From contig CALUCD010000003.1 in NCBI GenBank assembly GCA_943914465.1, positions 62,001-126,000 on the forward strand: DNA of 64,000 nucleotides, given 5' to 3'. The translations under genes and the position numbers were made by a program. The DNA comes from an uncultured Corynebacterium sp. GTDB lineage: Bacteria; Actinomycetota; Actinomycetes; Mycobacteriales; Mycobacteriaceae. Numbering within the stretch: the stretch's first letter is position 1; each line of letters opens with the position of its first letter. The notes beneath the pieces were generated by a model that searched no databases, had not been told where the DNA came from, and saw only the letters and a list, made by a program, of their open reading frames with translations. Of this stretch, positions 1 through 9,104 are shown in pieces.

Positions 1-259
1 TCGCATCAACCGCGGCTTGAAACGCAGCGCGTGCGGGCTTATCTTCGCCCACCTCACCTGAGAGCACGACCGCGTCAACATCGCCGCGGAATTCCCACTC
101 TCGGATCTGATCAGCCATGGCCCCATCGGCGGCCTCGTTCGAAAGGATTCCGGTGGCGATCTCCTTTGCTCGCACCGCAGAAATCAAGTTCTGCCAGCGA
201 TTCCGATCCTCCGCGTCGACATCGAGTACCCCCGCATAGTCGATGACCAAACCCTGCAT
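1..259 (-). CDS. HAD-like hydrolase, C-terminus beyond window
   Basis: Partial gene: the start and the first 86 codons are here and the rest lies left of base 1. The ATG at 259 is preceded by a purine-rich GAAGGGAAG ribosome site. Residues 4-12 (LVIDYAGVL) match HAD motif I of the DFGGVL type, GILSNEA near residue 38 matches motif II, and GEDKPARAAF near residue 70 matches the motif III lysine region. The second aspartate usual in DxD phosphatases is absent (D-Y-A), as in epoxide-hydrolase-like HAD members, so substrate and activity are open. It diverges from the Rv3235-family gene. Confidence 0.75.
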   Translation of the reverse strand, partial: MQGLVIDYAGVLDVDAEDRNRWQNLISAVRAKEIATGILSNEAADGAMADQIREWEFRGDVDAVVLSGEVGEDKPARAAFQAAVDA

Positions 260-436
260 ACGGATCGCTTCCCTTCTTTCTTATCTACCGCAGCTTCGCT
301 GCAGCGTCGGTTCCACACCACATGCACATCAAGATGAGCGCCAGACCTCTCGCCGCTCGTGCGCACGAACGGGCACAATATTACTCATCCGGCGCATATT
401 GCGCGCTCCTGCACAACTGAAGGGCCTTACCCCGTC

Positions 437-811
437 ATGTATTCCCCGGCTCCAGGCCATCAACACATCAAGGTGTTGATCCCGCGACCGACACGGCCAG
501 ACATTCAAGCCACGCCCTCGGTTCGCGCGGTGCCCAATAACCCGCTTAGTCCACTCGTCCGGCAAGCGATTGAGGCCGCCTTCGGGCATCGCAATCCGGA
601 ATCATTAACCGCCGCGCTATTCGACATGGGAGTACGCAGCCATCTGCGTGCGCGCCAGCGGGCCCCGCGGCCAGCCGGGAAAGTGAAAGTCCTCTCATGC
701 CATGCCCGGGAAGGCGGCGAGTTTTTCGGCACCGTAGCCGTAGGGCCGAGGCGCTACGCGTGGGTCGCGCGCATAGCAGATGGCCGACTCGTTTCATTCA
801 AGGTGCTGTAG
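437..811 (+). CDS. Rv3235-family protein
   Basis: A 124-residue protein of the actinobacterial Rv3235 family (function unknown). The conserved part runs from PLVRQAIEAAFG (about residue 37) to the end, with alternating beta-like segments such as FGTVAVGPRRYAWVARI. There is no signal peptide or membrane segment. The reading frame is open further upstream, but the ATG at 437 is the first start that leaves only the family-like region plus a short tail. It converges on secA, with only 6 bases between the stops, as in related genomes where this family lies next to secA. Confidence 0.75.
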   Translation: MYSPAPGHQHIKVLIPRPTRPDIQATPSVRAVPNNPLSPLVRQAIEAAFGHRNPESLTAALFDMGVRSHLRARQRAPRPAGKVKVLSCHAREGGEFFGTVAVGPRRYAWVARIADGRLVSFKVL

Positions 812-817
812 CCACCA

Positions 818-3382
818 CTAGGCAGTCGTAGGCCCGGTCTCCATCGGGTCGTGCTGCTGCTCATCTTGCGCCTCAAACTGCTTACGCATGAGGAACAGCT
901 GCCGGACGGTCTCTTCTTGCACCGCCTCGTTCATTGCCTGGAACATGTCGCCGCCCTCTTTCTGGTACTCCACCAGCGGGTCGCGCTGCGCCATGGCGCG
1001 CAAGCCAATACCTTCCTTGAGGTAATCCATCTCGTAGAGGTGCTCGCGCCATTTCGTGTCGATTACCGGCAGAATCACCATCCGCTCAATGTTTCGCATC
1101 TGATCGTCACCGCCGATGGCTGCGACGTTGCGCTCCAACTCGTCGTATTGGCGAAGGGCGTCCTCGATCACAGCGTCACGCAGCTGCGGAGCCGTGAGCT
1201 CACCTGGTTGGCCGTACTCAGCGCCGTCAATAAGCTGCTGCGGCGACACGGTGGGTCCATAAAGCGCATCGAGCGCACGCCACAACTCATCGAGATCCCA
1301 GTCTTCGACGTAGCCCTCCTGCGTCGCGCCGTCAACATACGCGCCGACAGTCTCCTCAATCATGCGGCGCACCTGACCAGCGATGTCTTTCGAGTCGAGG
1401 ATTTCGCGCCGCTCGCGGTAGACAACTTTGCGCTGCTCATTGAGCACTTCGTCATACTTGAGCACGTTCTTGCGCATTTCAAAGTTCTGGTTTTCCACCC
1501 GTGACTGGGCGCTCTTAATCGCGTTGGAGACCATCTTCGCCTCAATCGGGACATCGTCCGGCACGTTGAGGCGGTTCATCATGTTCTCCATCGAAGTACC
1601 CATGAACCGCACCATCAACTCATCACGCATAGAGAGGTAGAAGCGGGTCTCACCCGGGTCCCCCTGGCGACCGGAGCGGCCGCGCAGCTGGTTGTCAATG
1701 CGCCGCGACTCATGGCGCTCCGTACCGATGACGTACAGCCCGCCGGCTTCACGCACCTCATCACCAAGCTGCTGCGAACGGTCCTTGGCCACCGGCAACA
1801 GCTCGTTCCACGCCCGCTGGTAGCGCTCCTCATCCTCGAAGGGGTCGAGCCCCTCCTCCTGCAACTTCGCATCCAGCAACACCTCGGGGTTGCCGCCAAG
1901 CACGATATCGGTACCGCGGCCAGCCATGTTCGTCGACACAGTCACCTTTCCAGGCAGACCAGCCTCGGCGATGATGCGGCCCTCTTCTTCGTGGTGCTTC
2001 GCGTTGAGGACGTTGTGCTTGACGCCTTTGCGGGTGAGCAGCTGCGAGAGATACTCAGAGCGCTCCACTGACGTGGTACCCACCAGCACTGGCTGGCCGT
2101 TTTCCACGTGCTCGGCGATGTCGTCCGCCACCGCAGCGAATTTCGCTTCTTGGGTCTTGTAGATCAGGTCGTCCCGATCGACGCGTTGGTTGGGCCTATT
2201 CGGCGGAATCGGCACAACATCAAGTTTGTAGATCTGGTGGAGCTCCGCAGCCTCGGTCTCCGCCGTACCAGTCATTCCAGCCAGTTTGTTGTACAAACGG
2301 AAGTAGTTCTGCAGCGTCACCGTGGCCAACGTCTGATTCTCGTTTTTGATCTCAACGTTTTCTTTCGCCTCGATCGCCTGGTGCATTCCCTCGTTGTACC
2401 GACGGCCCGAGAGCACACGGCCAGTGAAGCTATCCACGATCATCACTTCACCCTGGCGGACGATGTAGTCCTTATCGCGCTCAAAGAGCTCTTTGGCCTT
2501 AATCGCATTATTGAGGTAGCTCACTAGCTGTGAGTGCTCAGGAGCGTAAAGGTTCTCAATGCCGAGCTGATCCTCGACGTATTCCACACCTTCTTCAGAC
2601 ACGCCAATGGTGCGCTTGCTCCGGTCGACCTCGTAGTGAGTTCCTTCTCGCATGCGCGGCGCGAGCTGCGCGAAGACAGTGTAGAACTGACTCGATCCAT
2701 CGGCTGGGCCGGAGATGATCAACGGGGTTCGAGCCTCGTCAATAAGGATCGAGTCCACCTCATCCACGATCGCGAAATTGTGACCGCGTTGCACCATCTC
2801 CTCCGGTGAGCGGGTCATGTTGTCACGCAGATAGTCAAAACCCAGCTCGTTGTTGGTGCCGTAGGTAATGTCTGCGGCGTACGCCTTCTTGCGCTCCGGG
2901 GGGCGCAGTTCCGAGAGAATGACGCCGACTTCGAGGCCAAGGAAGTGGTGCACGCGGCCCATCATTTCCGCGTCGCGCTTGGCAAGGTAGTCGTTCACTG
3001 TGACGATGTGCACACCGTTGCCCTCAAGGCCGTTAAGGTAAGCAGGCAACACCGAGGTGAGGGTCTTGCCCTCACCGGTTTTCATCTCTGCTACCGATCC
3101 AAAGTGCAAGGCCGCACCGCCCATGATTTGCACCTTGTAGTGCTTTTGGCCAAGGACGCGCCAGGATGCCTCACGGGCGGTAGCAAATGCGTCAAGCAGG
3201 ATGTCATCAAGTGATGCTCCATCCGCGAGTTGCGCCCGGAACTCGTCTGTCTTGGCTTTGAGCTCGGCGTCGGTCAGCGCCGCGTACTCGTCTTCGAGCG
3301 CGATGACCTGATCAGCAATCTTGCTCAAACGCTTGACGGTGCGCCCCTCGCCGGCGCGGAGCAATTTCGACAGTCCAAACAC
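818..3382 (-). CDS. secA: Preprotein translocase ATPase SecA1
   Basis: SecA drives Sec-dependent protein export through SecYEG by cycles of ATP hydrolysis at the membrane. The 854-residue product has Walker A MKTGEGKTL (Lys106), the DEAD-type VDEVDSILIDEA, the preprotein cross-linking domain, and the helicase-like motif GRGTDIVLGG. The C-terminal zinc-binding tail of proteobacterial SecA is missing, as usual for actinobacterial SecA1. The frame is open upstream to 3442, but I place the start at the GTG at 3382: it gives the family N-terminus (FGLSKLLRAGEG) and has AGGTAAAGGA about 10 bases upstream. Length fits C. glutamicum SecA1 (about 845). Confidence 0.97.
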   Translation of the reverse strand: MFGLSKLLRAGEGRTVKRLSKIADQVIALEDEYAALTDAELKAKTDEFRAQLADGASLDDILLDAFATAREASWRVLGQKHYKVQIMGGAALHFGSVAEMKTGEGKTLTSVLPAYLNGLEGNGVHIVTVNDYLAKRDAEMMGRVHHFLGLEVGVILSELRPPERKKAYAADITYGTNNELGFDYLRDNMTRSPEEMVQRGHNFAIVDEVDSILIDEARTPLIISGPADGSSQFYTVFAQLAPRMREGTHYEVDRSKRTIGVSEEGVEYVEDQLGIENLYAPEHSQLVSYLNNAIKAKELFERDKDYIVRQGEVMIVDSFTGRVLSGRRYNEGMHQAIEAKENVEIKNENQTLATVTLQNYFRLYNKLAGMTGTAETEAAELHQIYKLDVVPIPPNRPNQRVDRDDLIYKTQEAKFAAVADDIAEHVENGQPVLVGTTSVERSEYLSQLLTRKGVKHNVLNAKHHEEEGRIIAEAGLPGKVTVSTNMAGRGTDIVLGGNPEVLLDAKLQEEGLDPFEDEERYQRAWNELLPVAKDRSQQLGDEVREAGGLYVIGTERHESRRIDNQLRGRSGRQGDPGETRFYLSMRDELMVRFMGTSMENMMNRLNVPDDVPIEAKMVSNAIKSAQSRVENQNFEMRKNVLKYDEVLNEQRKVVYRERREILDSKDIAGQVRRMIEETVGAYVDGATQEGYVEDWDLDELWRALDALYGPTVSPQQLIDGAEYGQPGELTAPQLRDAVIEDALRQYDELERNVAAIGGDDQMRNIERMVILPVIDTKWREHLYEMDYLKEGIGLRAMAQRDPLVEYQKEGGDMFQAMNEAVQEETVRQLFLMRKQFEAQDEQQHDPMETGPTTA

Positions 3383-3448
3383 GTCAGTAGAGTCCTTTAC
3401 CTCGGAAGTTCGAGTTTTCGTGAGTTCTCGCGGGAGTAACAACGCAAT

Positions 3449-3454
3449 ATTGTA
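3449..3454 (-). promoter_or_regulatory. Candidate -10 box for secA
   Basis: On the minus strand the bases read TACAAT, about 65 bases before the secA GTG, in the 167-bp gap between hpf and secA. No convincing -35 was found, which is common in this genus. Inference from sequence only. Confidence 0.35.
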
Positions 3455-3549
3455 GCGATTGCCCCCCTCACCTCCGAGCTAGCCCGGCAGGCTGAGCGGG
3501 CCGTGCGAGCAGAGCTGGCCAGGCTAGTAAAGGCTGACCCGGCGTCTAC

Positions 3550-4305
3550 TTACGCCTCGGAGTCAGTCTGCGGCGTACCCGCGGTATCTTTCGCTACCTC
3601 GCCCTCCGGTGCCAGCGCGATTAACCCGTAGTCAAACGCGTGGCGGCGATACACCACCGACGGCCGCTGGTTTTCCTCGTCGATGAACAGGTAAAAGTCG
3701 TGGCCAACCAGCTCCATCTCACTGAGCGCGTCGTCCACGCTCATCGGAGTGTTCGGGTGCACCTTGCTGCGTACGATCTGGCCCGGTTCAAAATCTTCAA
3801 ACTGATCAGCGTAGGGGTCAATGTCGTACTTTCCCGGCTGCGCATCGCGTGCGTCAGCAGCCTGGTTTGCAAGCTCCGCTGCCACGACACCAGCAGACTT
3901 CGGAGCTCTGTGGCCGGAGCGGGCAATTTCTCGGCGAACCTTGACCTTGCGCAATGAGCGTTCCAGCTTGCCGATCGCAGATTCCAGCGCTGCGTAGAAG
4001 CTGTCTTCCTTTGCCTCGGCCCGCGCAAGATGCCCCTTACCCGAGGCGGTGATTTGGATGCGCTGCGCCTGCGCCTCCCGGCGCGGGTTCGGTTCGTGCT
4101 TGAGCTCAACATGGAAGGAGGTCAGCGACGGGTCAAGCTTCTCAATCTTTGCCAGCTTGGTGTGCACGCGTTCCTGGAAGTGCTCCGGCACCTCGACGTT
4201 ACGGCCAGTGATGGTCACGTGCGCTTCCGGGCTCAAAAGTACCCCCGGGTCGGTGACGGTGCTGCTGACGGGGCCGGTGTCTTGGTCGTGCTGTGCAGAA
4301 GTCAT
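3550..4305 (-). CDS. hpf: Long-form ribosome hibernation promoting factor HPF
   Basis: A 251-residue long HPF. It binds the 30S decoding site in stationary phase and dimerises ribosomes into inactive 100S particles. The N-terminal S30AE domain spans about residues 28-130 (VTITGRNVEVPEHFQERV ... basic KVKVRREIARSGHR). A linker follows, then the C-terminal dimerisation domain at about 178-240 (SVDDALSEMELVGHDFYLF, VVYRRHAFDYGLI). The first 27 residues are a poorly conserved extension. The ATG at 4305 follows a GGGAGGAAAG-type ribosome site. The gene sits between comF and secA, the same order as in M. tuberculosis. Confidence 0.93.
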   Translation of the reverse strand: MTSAQHDQDTGPVSSTVTDPGVLLSPEAHVTITGRNVEVPEHFQERVHTKLAKIEKLDPSLTSFHVELKHEPNPRREAQAQRIQITASGKGHLARAEAKEDSFYAALESAIGKLERSLRKVKVRREIARSGHRAPKSAGVVAAELANQAADARDAQPGKYDIDPYADQFEDFEPGQIVRSKVHPNTPMSVDDALSEMELVGHDFYLFIDEENQRPSVVYRRHAFDYGLIALAPEGEVAKDTAGTPQTDSEA

Positions 4306-4346
4306 CTGCTTTCCTCCCGTAGGTAGTAGGAACTAGATCACACCCC

Positions 4347-4352
4347 ACTATA
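4347..4352 (-). promoter_or_regulatory. Candidate -10 box for hpf
   Basis: Minus strand reads TATAGT, about 40 bases before the hpf start, in the 101-bp AT-richer gap after comF. It has the best match to the actinobacterial TANNNT box in that gap. An own promoter would let hpf respond to growth phase independently of the lpqB-comF run. Confidence 0.45.
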
Positions 4353-4406
4353 CAACTGGTAATAACCAATTTGCTAGAACGCTCTCATGAGCCGCGTGGT
4401 CACAAC

Positions 4407-5030
4407 CTACGCAGAACAGACCGTCACACACCCCACGACATCAGCCCCACATGCAAGCAACTTTTCGACGCTGGCCTGCAGGGTCGCCCCCGTCGTCACC
4501 ACATCATCAACCACGACGCAGTTTCCGAAGGGCAATCCGGTCACCGTCACCGCCCCCGCCAGATTCGAGCGGCGCGATGCCGCATCGAGTTTGGACTGGT
4601 CCGCCGCCCCCTCGTCGAGCCGCAGCACACTAGCGACCTTTCGGCTCGTCGCGCGGCAGCAGACCTCCACCGGATCTCCCCCACGAGCGCGGGCGTTGGA
4701 CGGCCGTGTTGGTGCCGGAACCAATATGGCACCCGCGGGCAGATCGCCGCGCGCCTCGAGATAATCCAACGCTGCATCAAGAACCGCGCCTACATGGCGC
4801 CGCACTGCCAAGTTGTTTCGCTCCTTCATCGCTAGCACCACCCCGCGATGTGCTCCCGCGTAAGTACCTAAGGAAAACACGGGGACGTGGGGGCTCGTCG
4901 GAGGGAAAACACGCGCCGGGGGCGTGGCGAGCTCCAGGCGGCAAACGCGGCACAAAAGTTCACCCGGCTGCCGGCAACCAGCGCACTGGCGTGGGAGGAG
5001 AAGATCGGCCAGGCCTGCGAACGTCGACAA
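4407..5030 (-). CDS. ComF-family phosphoribosyltransferase-fold protein
   Basis: A 207-residue ComF homologue. An N-terminal zinc-finger-like part has CAGC (from residue 17) and CRVC (from about 28). A type I phosphoribosyltransferase fold follows, with the PRPP loop VVVDDVVTTGATL near residue 172. ComF proteins are linked to DNA uptake in naturally competent bacteria; in actinobacteria the role is not settled. The start appears to be a TTG at 5030 with GAAGGG 7 bases upstream, 12 bases after lpqB, so it is probably translated from the lpqB transcript. The rare start codon makes the exact N-terminus uncertain. Confidence 0.82.
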   Translation of the reverse strand: MSTFAGLADLLLPRQCAGCRQPGELLCRVCRLELATPPARVFPPTSPHVPVFSLGTYAGAHRGVVLAMKERNNLAVRRHVGAVLDAALDYLEARGDLPAGAILVPAPTRPSNARARGGDPVEVCCRATSRKVASVLRLDEGAADQSKLDAASRRSNLAGAVTVTGLPFGNCVVVDDVVTTGATLQASVEKLLACGADVVGCVTVCSA

Positions 5031-5042
5031 GCAACTGCCCTT

Positions 5043-6770
5043 CTATCTCGCCACAATGGGAAGCGCGCGCACGCCTTGCAGCCCGGGCACCTCACGCCAC
5101 AGCGGATTTTCAGAACCGGTCCCGGTCAACTGCAGCACCGCATTCGCATCCGTGACGTAGAGGACATTCGGGGACGCAGCTACTGCCACCACCGGCGCGG
5201 AAATGTTGCCCACCGATAGCGCGGTAAAGCTCGAACCATCTTGCTCGACGCGCAACACCGGCGATGCGGAGCTCGATGTTCCCACGATCAGCGAACCATC
5301 CGGCTGCCAATCAGCCGCAACCACAGAACCACCCAACTCTGCCGCATACTCAACCACGTTGACGATGGCGCGCTCACCCGGGGCTCGACGCTCGACGATC
5401 CCGGTGTAAAGATGGCCATCTACCACCATGACCACCCGCGCGCCGGAACGGGAGAGCCGCAGGACCGAGATGTTGCCTTCAACCCCGTCGGGCATCTCAG
5501 CGACAATCTCTTCGGTGGTGACCTCGCCCGTGGCGGCGGACTGCACGGCGCGCAGGATGCGGGTGCCGTCAGCCACCGTCCACACCGCGGCCGCCTCCGC
5601 CTCGAACGACGGGCGAGTGAAGGTCTTCGCCTCGGCAAGCTCACGCCCACCAGACTCAAACGAGCCCGCGCGCAACCTGGCACGAGTGCCCTCGCCATCG
5701 CCTCCAAATACGGCGACCCAGTTGCCATCCGCCGTAATCTCCGCCGTTTGCACGTCCCCGGCAAAGCCCAAGTCACCGGATGCGGGGCTTACAGAACCAG
5801 CTTCTACGCGTGAGACGGTGCCATCTGCCAGCGAGTACAGAATCGACTCCCCAGCTGACTGAACAAGGGGGCTGAGATCTCCAAAATCGTCGGTTTTCAG
5901 GCTCGCGGCGTCAGGCAGCAACGGTGCACCATCCGCAACCAAGCGAAACGGCCCAGAGACCCCGGCCGAGGCAAGCGTCCAGACAACCTGCGCGGCGAAC
6001 CGCGTCCGATCTTCTTCACTCACGGCGCTAAAACCGGAGAAGAGATACGTTCCTTCCTCAACCCCGGTGTACGACGCTTCCGCGGGCAACATGTTTGACA
6101 GCGCTGGCTGGAGGCGGGCCGATGGCCCCTCCATCATCAGCGAAATCAATGCGCTCGGCAGTGTCTCACGACGCGTGAACAGCCACCGGCGATCGGTGAC
6201 CAGCTCCTGGCCTTGCGTATCGAAAAAGTACAGGTTGAACGGCTGGTACTGGTTGCGCAACTCCGTCCGCTCAAGAACCACGCCCGCCGGCAAGGACGAA
6301 ATCCGCCACTCACCCCCAGCGAGCTCCATCTCAATGGTCGCCTCATAGGAACCGCGCTCAGGGCGAAATGCTCCCCCCTCCGCCACCACACCGACCACGC
6401 TGCCGTGCACCGAAAAACTCCGCTTGGTGGATGTTCCCCCCGCCAGGGTGGTCACACCAATGCGATCGACCACCAACATTTCATCGGTGGGATCCCACGC
6501 CGCACTCGCCTGCTGCGTCATGAATGCCCGCGCAGCCTCATAATCTGAGGACGGAATGGCTGAGGCAGTATAGAAATCACGCAGCAGAAGATCTGGCTCG
6601 CGGCCGGCTTCCGGCGCCACCACCGGAGCAGCAGTCACCTCCGGAGTGTACGAGCGCAACACATGCGGATCGGAGGTTGCCGGCAGCTGCGCACAGCCAA
6701 ACAACGTGGCTCCGGCCAGGGCGGTTACCGTCACTGTGCCAATAGTGCGAACAACACGATCACGCCTCAT
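5043..6770 (-). CDS. lpqB: Lipoprotein LpqB, partner of MtrAB
   Basis: A 575-residue lipoprotein. Its signal peptide (MRRDRVVRTIG followed by a hydrophobic stretch) ends in the lipobox LFGC at about residue 25. A GerMN-like domain (about 215-330) and a beta-propeller-like C-terminal half follow. LpqB is known to interact with the sensor MtrB and modulate MtrAB signalling in actinobacteria. The frame is open far upstream, but the ATG at 6770 is favoured: GGGAGG lies 9 bases before it, and it overlaps the end of mtrB by 11 bases, implying translational coupling. Length matches C. glutamicum LpqB (about 568). Confidence 0.93.
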   Translation of the reverse strand: MRRDRVVRTIGTVTVTALAGATLFGCAQLPATSDPHVLRSYTPEVTAAPVVAPEAGREPDLLLRDFYTASAIPSSDYEAARAFMTQQASAAWDPTDEMLVVDRIGVTTLAGGTSTKRSFSVHGSVVGVVAEGGAFRPERGSYEATIEMELAGGEWRISSLPAGVVLERTELRNQYQPFNLYFFDTQGQELVTDRRWLFTRRETLPSALISLMMEGPSARLQPALSNMLPAEASYTGVEEGTYLFSGFSAVSEEDRTRFAAQVVWTLASAGVSGPFRLVADGAPLLPDAASLKTDDFGDLSPLVQSAGESILYSLADGTVSRVEAGSVSPASGDLGFAGDVQTAEITADGNWVAVFGGDGEGTRARLRAGSFESGGRELAEAKTFTRPSFEAEAAAVWTVADGTRILRAVQSAATGEVTTEEIVAEMPDGVEGNISVLRLSRSGARVVMVVDGHLYTGIVERRAPGERAIVNVVEYAAELGGSVVAADWQPDGSLIVGTSSSASPVLRVEQDGSSFTALSVGNISAPVVAVAASPNVLYVTDANAVLQLTGTGSENPLWREVPGLQGVRALPIVAR

Positions 6771-8415
6771 CCACATCCACCTCCCGTTCGGAGTTGGCCT
6801 GCAGCGATGACGTGTTCGCACCGTGTGCGCGGGCGCGTAAGAAAGCTGCTTCACCTGACTCACCCGGCGAGCGAAGCTCAACTGGTGCGTGCGTGTAGCC
6901 GGCATCAGGCAGACGCGGCAGTACGAGTCGAAATTGAGATCCCACACCTTCAACGCCCGCCGCATCAAGGACACCGTGGTGCAACTGAGCGTCCTCTCTT
7001 GCAATTGCCAAACCCAACCCGGTACCCCCGGAGTGCCGTTTGCGGGACTTGTCTGCTCGCCAGAACCGGTTGAATACCAGCTCTTCTTGCCCAGGCCGCA
7101 ACCCAACACCACGATCCGTCACCGTCACCGCGACTGCCTCATCATTCTCGTGCAACGCAACTTCAACCGGATTTCCCTCGGAGTGGTCAATCGCATTCGC
7201 GATCAAGTTACGCACAATCCGCTCAATCCGCCGCGGATCTCCTTCGATGGACACCGCCGTCGCCGGCAAATCGAAGCCGACTTCTACACTGAGTTTATCT
7301 GCCAGGTGGCGTGTCTGCTCCCACGCCGACATGATCGGGGCGCGCACATCGAGCGGTGTGCAGGCAAGCTCGGCCACGCCAGCGTCGTGACGCGAAATTT
7401 CCAGCAAGTCATTCAGTAGTGATTCGAACCGATCAAGCTCGCGGGTCATCAACTGGGATGCCCGACGCGCCGATGGCTCGAGCGCATCTTCGTCGGCGGC
7501 GATCAGATCAGCTGCCATCCGCACCGTCGTCAACGGGGTACGCAGCTCGTGGGAAACATCGGAGGTGAACTGACGCTGCAAATCGCCGTATTCTTCAAGC
7601 TGATTGATCTGACGGGAGAGCTCGTCCGCCATGTTGTTGAACGACAAGGCGAGCACCGCCATCTCATCCTCCCCCTCAACCGGCATGCGCGCACGAAGGT
7701 GGCCTGCAGCAAAGCGCTCGGCCGTGCGCGATGCTGAACGCACCGGAGCGACGATCTGCTGAGAGGCTAGCCACGAGATTCCCACCAACAACACCACGAC
7801 GATCAAAGCTGCAGAAGCAAGCAGCCCACGCATGAGCGCCAGTGTGGACGCCTCATTGTCCATGTTGGTGACCAAGTAGACCTGCAAATTCGGCACGTCG
7901 GAATCGGTGGGCGTGCCGATGATCAGCGCATTGTACGGCGATCCATCTGGCCGTTCCACCACGGCGAATTGGTAGGCAACGTTTCCTTGCGAGACATATT
8001 CCACCAATCGCTCCGGCACACGGTAAAGCTCAGGTGAGGAGGTGACCACACCTAACGTGCTGCGCACGAGCAACACCGGCTCGTAGACATTCGCGATATC
8101 GGAGCCTTGCTGGGTTCGCTGGGTCAAGCTCGCGCGGGCCGAGTTCAACCGAGCCTGCAGTGACGAGTTTGAACTGGTGGTTTCAATTTGTTCCTCCACC
8201 ACGAGCCGCGCCCGATCGATCTCAATGTTCGCCGCATCAATTTTCGCCTGCGCGATGCGCTGTGACACCACCGATGCAAGCGTAAAGCCCAGCACCATCA
8301 TGACCACAGTCGAAACAATGAGGACGGTGCCAACAAAGCGCACCTGCAGCGAGGTGCGCCACGACTCGGACAGGCGCTCCCCCGCCCGCCGAATGCGATT
8401 GCCGGCCAGGATCAC
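6760..8415 (-). CDS. mtrB: Sensor histidine kinase MtrB
   Basis: A 551-residue membrane histidine kinase of the MtrAB system, which controls cell wall turnover, osmotic response and division in Actinobacteria. It has a first membrane helix at about 24-47, an extracytoplasmic sensor region, a second helix at about 192-217, HAMP, then HisKA with SHELRTPLTT (phospho-acceptor His289). The HATPase has the N box IVRNLIANAIDHS and the G box GTGLGLAI. The start overlaps the mtrA stop by 4 bases (ATGA). Confidence 0.96.
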   Translation of the reverse strand: MILAGNRIRRAGERLSESWRTSLQVRFVGTVLIVSTVVMMVLGFTLASVVSQRIAQAKIDAANIEIDRARLVVEEQIETTSSNSSLQARLNSARASLTQRTQQGSDIANVYEPVLLVRSTLGVVTSSPELYRVPERLVEYVSQGNVAYQFAVVERPDGSPYNALIIGTPTDSDVPNLQVYLVTNMDNEASTLALMRGLLASAALIVVVLLVGISWLASQQIVAPVRSASRTAERFAAGHLRARMPVEGEDEMAVLALSFNNMADELSRQINQLEEYGDLQRQFTSDVSHELRTPLTTVRMAADLIAADEDALEPSARRASQLMTRELDRFESLLNDLLEISRHDAGVAELACTPLDVRAPIMSAWEQTRHLADKLSVEVGFDLPATAVSIEGDPRRIERIVRNLIANAIDHSEGNPVEVALHENDEAVAVTVTDRGVGLRPGQEELVFNRFWRADKSRKRHSGGTGLGLAIAREDAQLHHGVLDAAGVEGVGSQFRLVLPRLPDAGYTHAPVELRSPGESGEAAFLRARAHGANTSSLQANSEREVDVDEA

Positions 8416-9095
8416 ACCTCCGCTTTACCGGTTTTGTACCCCACACCCCGGACAGTAAGAATGATCTCTGGATTTTCCGGGTCATGCTCGATCTTTGAGC
8501 GCAGCCGCTGCACATGCACGTTTACCAGGCGAGTGTCAGAAGCGTTGCGGTAGCCCCAGACATTTTCCAGCAACTCTTCTCGGGTGTGCACCTGATTCGG
8601 CCGCCGCGCCATTTCTACGAGAAGGTCGAACTCGAGTGGAGTGAGGCTGATCTCCTCGCCCGCACGCGCGACGGTGTGCTGCGGAACATCAACAGTCAGA
8701 TCTCCAATCTTTAAAATCTCTGAGGGCTCATCATCTGAGCGGCGTAACCGCGCACGGATCCGGGCTACGAGCTCTTTGGGCTTGAACGGCTTGGTGATGT
8801 AATCGTCCGCGCCAGACTCAAGTCCCAGTACAACGTCGACCGTGTCGGTCTTAGCCGTGAGCATGACAATGGGTACCGCTGATTCCTTGCGGATTTCCCG
8901 GCAGATATCTACACCGTTCATGCCCGGCAGCATCAGGTCCAGGAGAATCAAATCCGGTTCGTAGGAACGAAACACCGGAACCGCTTCCGCGCCGTCAGTC
9001 ACCGACTCCGTCTCGAAGCCCTCCGCCTCAAGCACAATGGTCAACATCTCATTGATCGCAGGGTCGTCGTCGACGACCAGGATCCTCGGCGTCAT
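8412..9095 (-). CDS. mtrA: Response regulator MtrA
   Basis: A 227-residue OmpR/PhoB-type response regulator. The receiver domain (residues 1-115) carries the acidic pocket VDDD and phospho-acceptor Asp53 in ILLDLMLPG. The C-terminal winged helix spans about 130-225 (TPLEFDLLVEMARRP, VNVHVQRLRSKIE, VRGVGYKTG). It regulates cell-wall hydrolase and osmoprotection genes. GGTGAGGAG lies 5 bases before the ATG. Only 9 bases separate it from tmk, so it may be read from the upstream ahcY-tmk transcript as well as its own promoter. Confidence 0.97.
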   Translation of the reverse strand: MTPRILVVDDDPAINEMLTIVLEAEGFETESVTDGAEAVPVFRSYEPDLILLDLMLPGMNGVDICREIRKESAVPIVMLTAKTDTVDVVLGLESGADDYITKPFKPKELVARIRARLRRSDDEPSEILKIGDLTVDVPQHTVARAGEEISLTPLEFDLLVEMARRPNQVHTREELLENVWGYRNASDTRLVNVHVQRLRSKIEHDPENPEIILTVRGVGYKTGKAEV

Positions 9096-9104
9096 GTCGG
9101 CTCC

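Noticed and set aside
4395..4407. AACCTACGC resembling half of the lipid operator, near the comF end
   Set aside because: Only a half-site, inside or next to a coding end, with no promoter or lipid gene nearby; probably chance.
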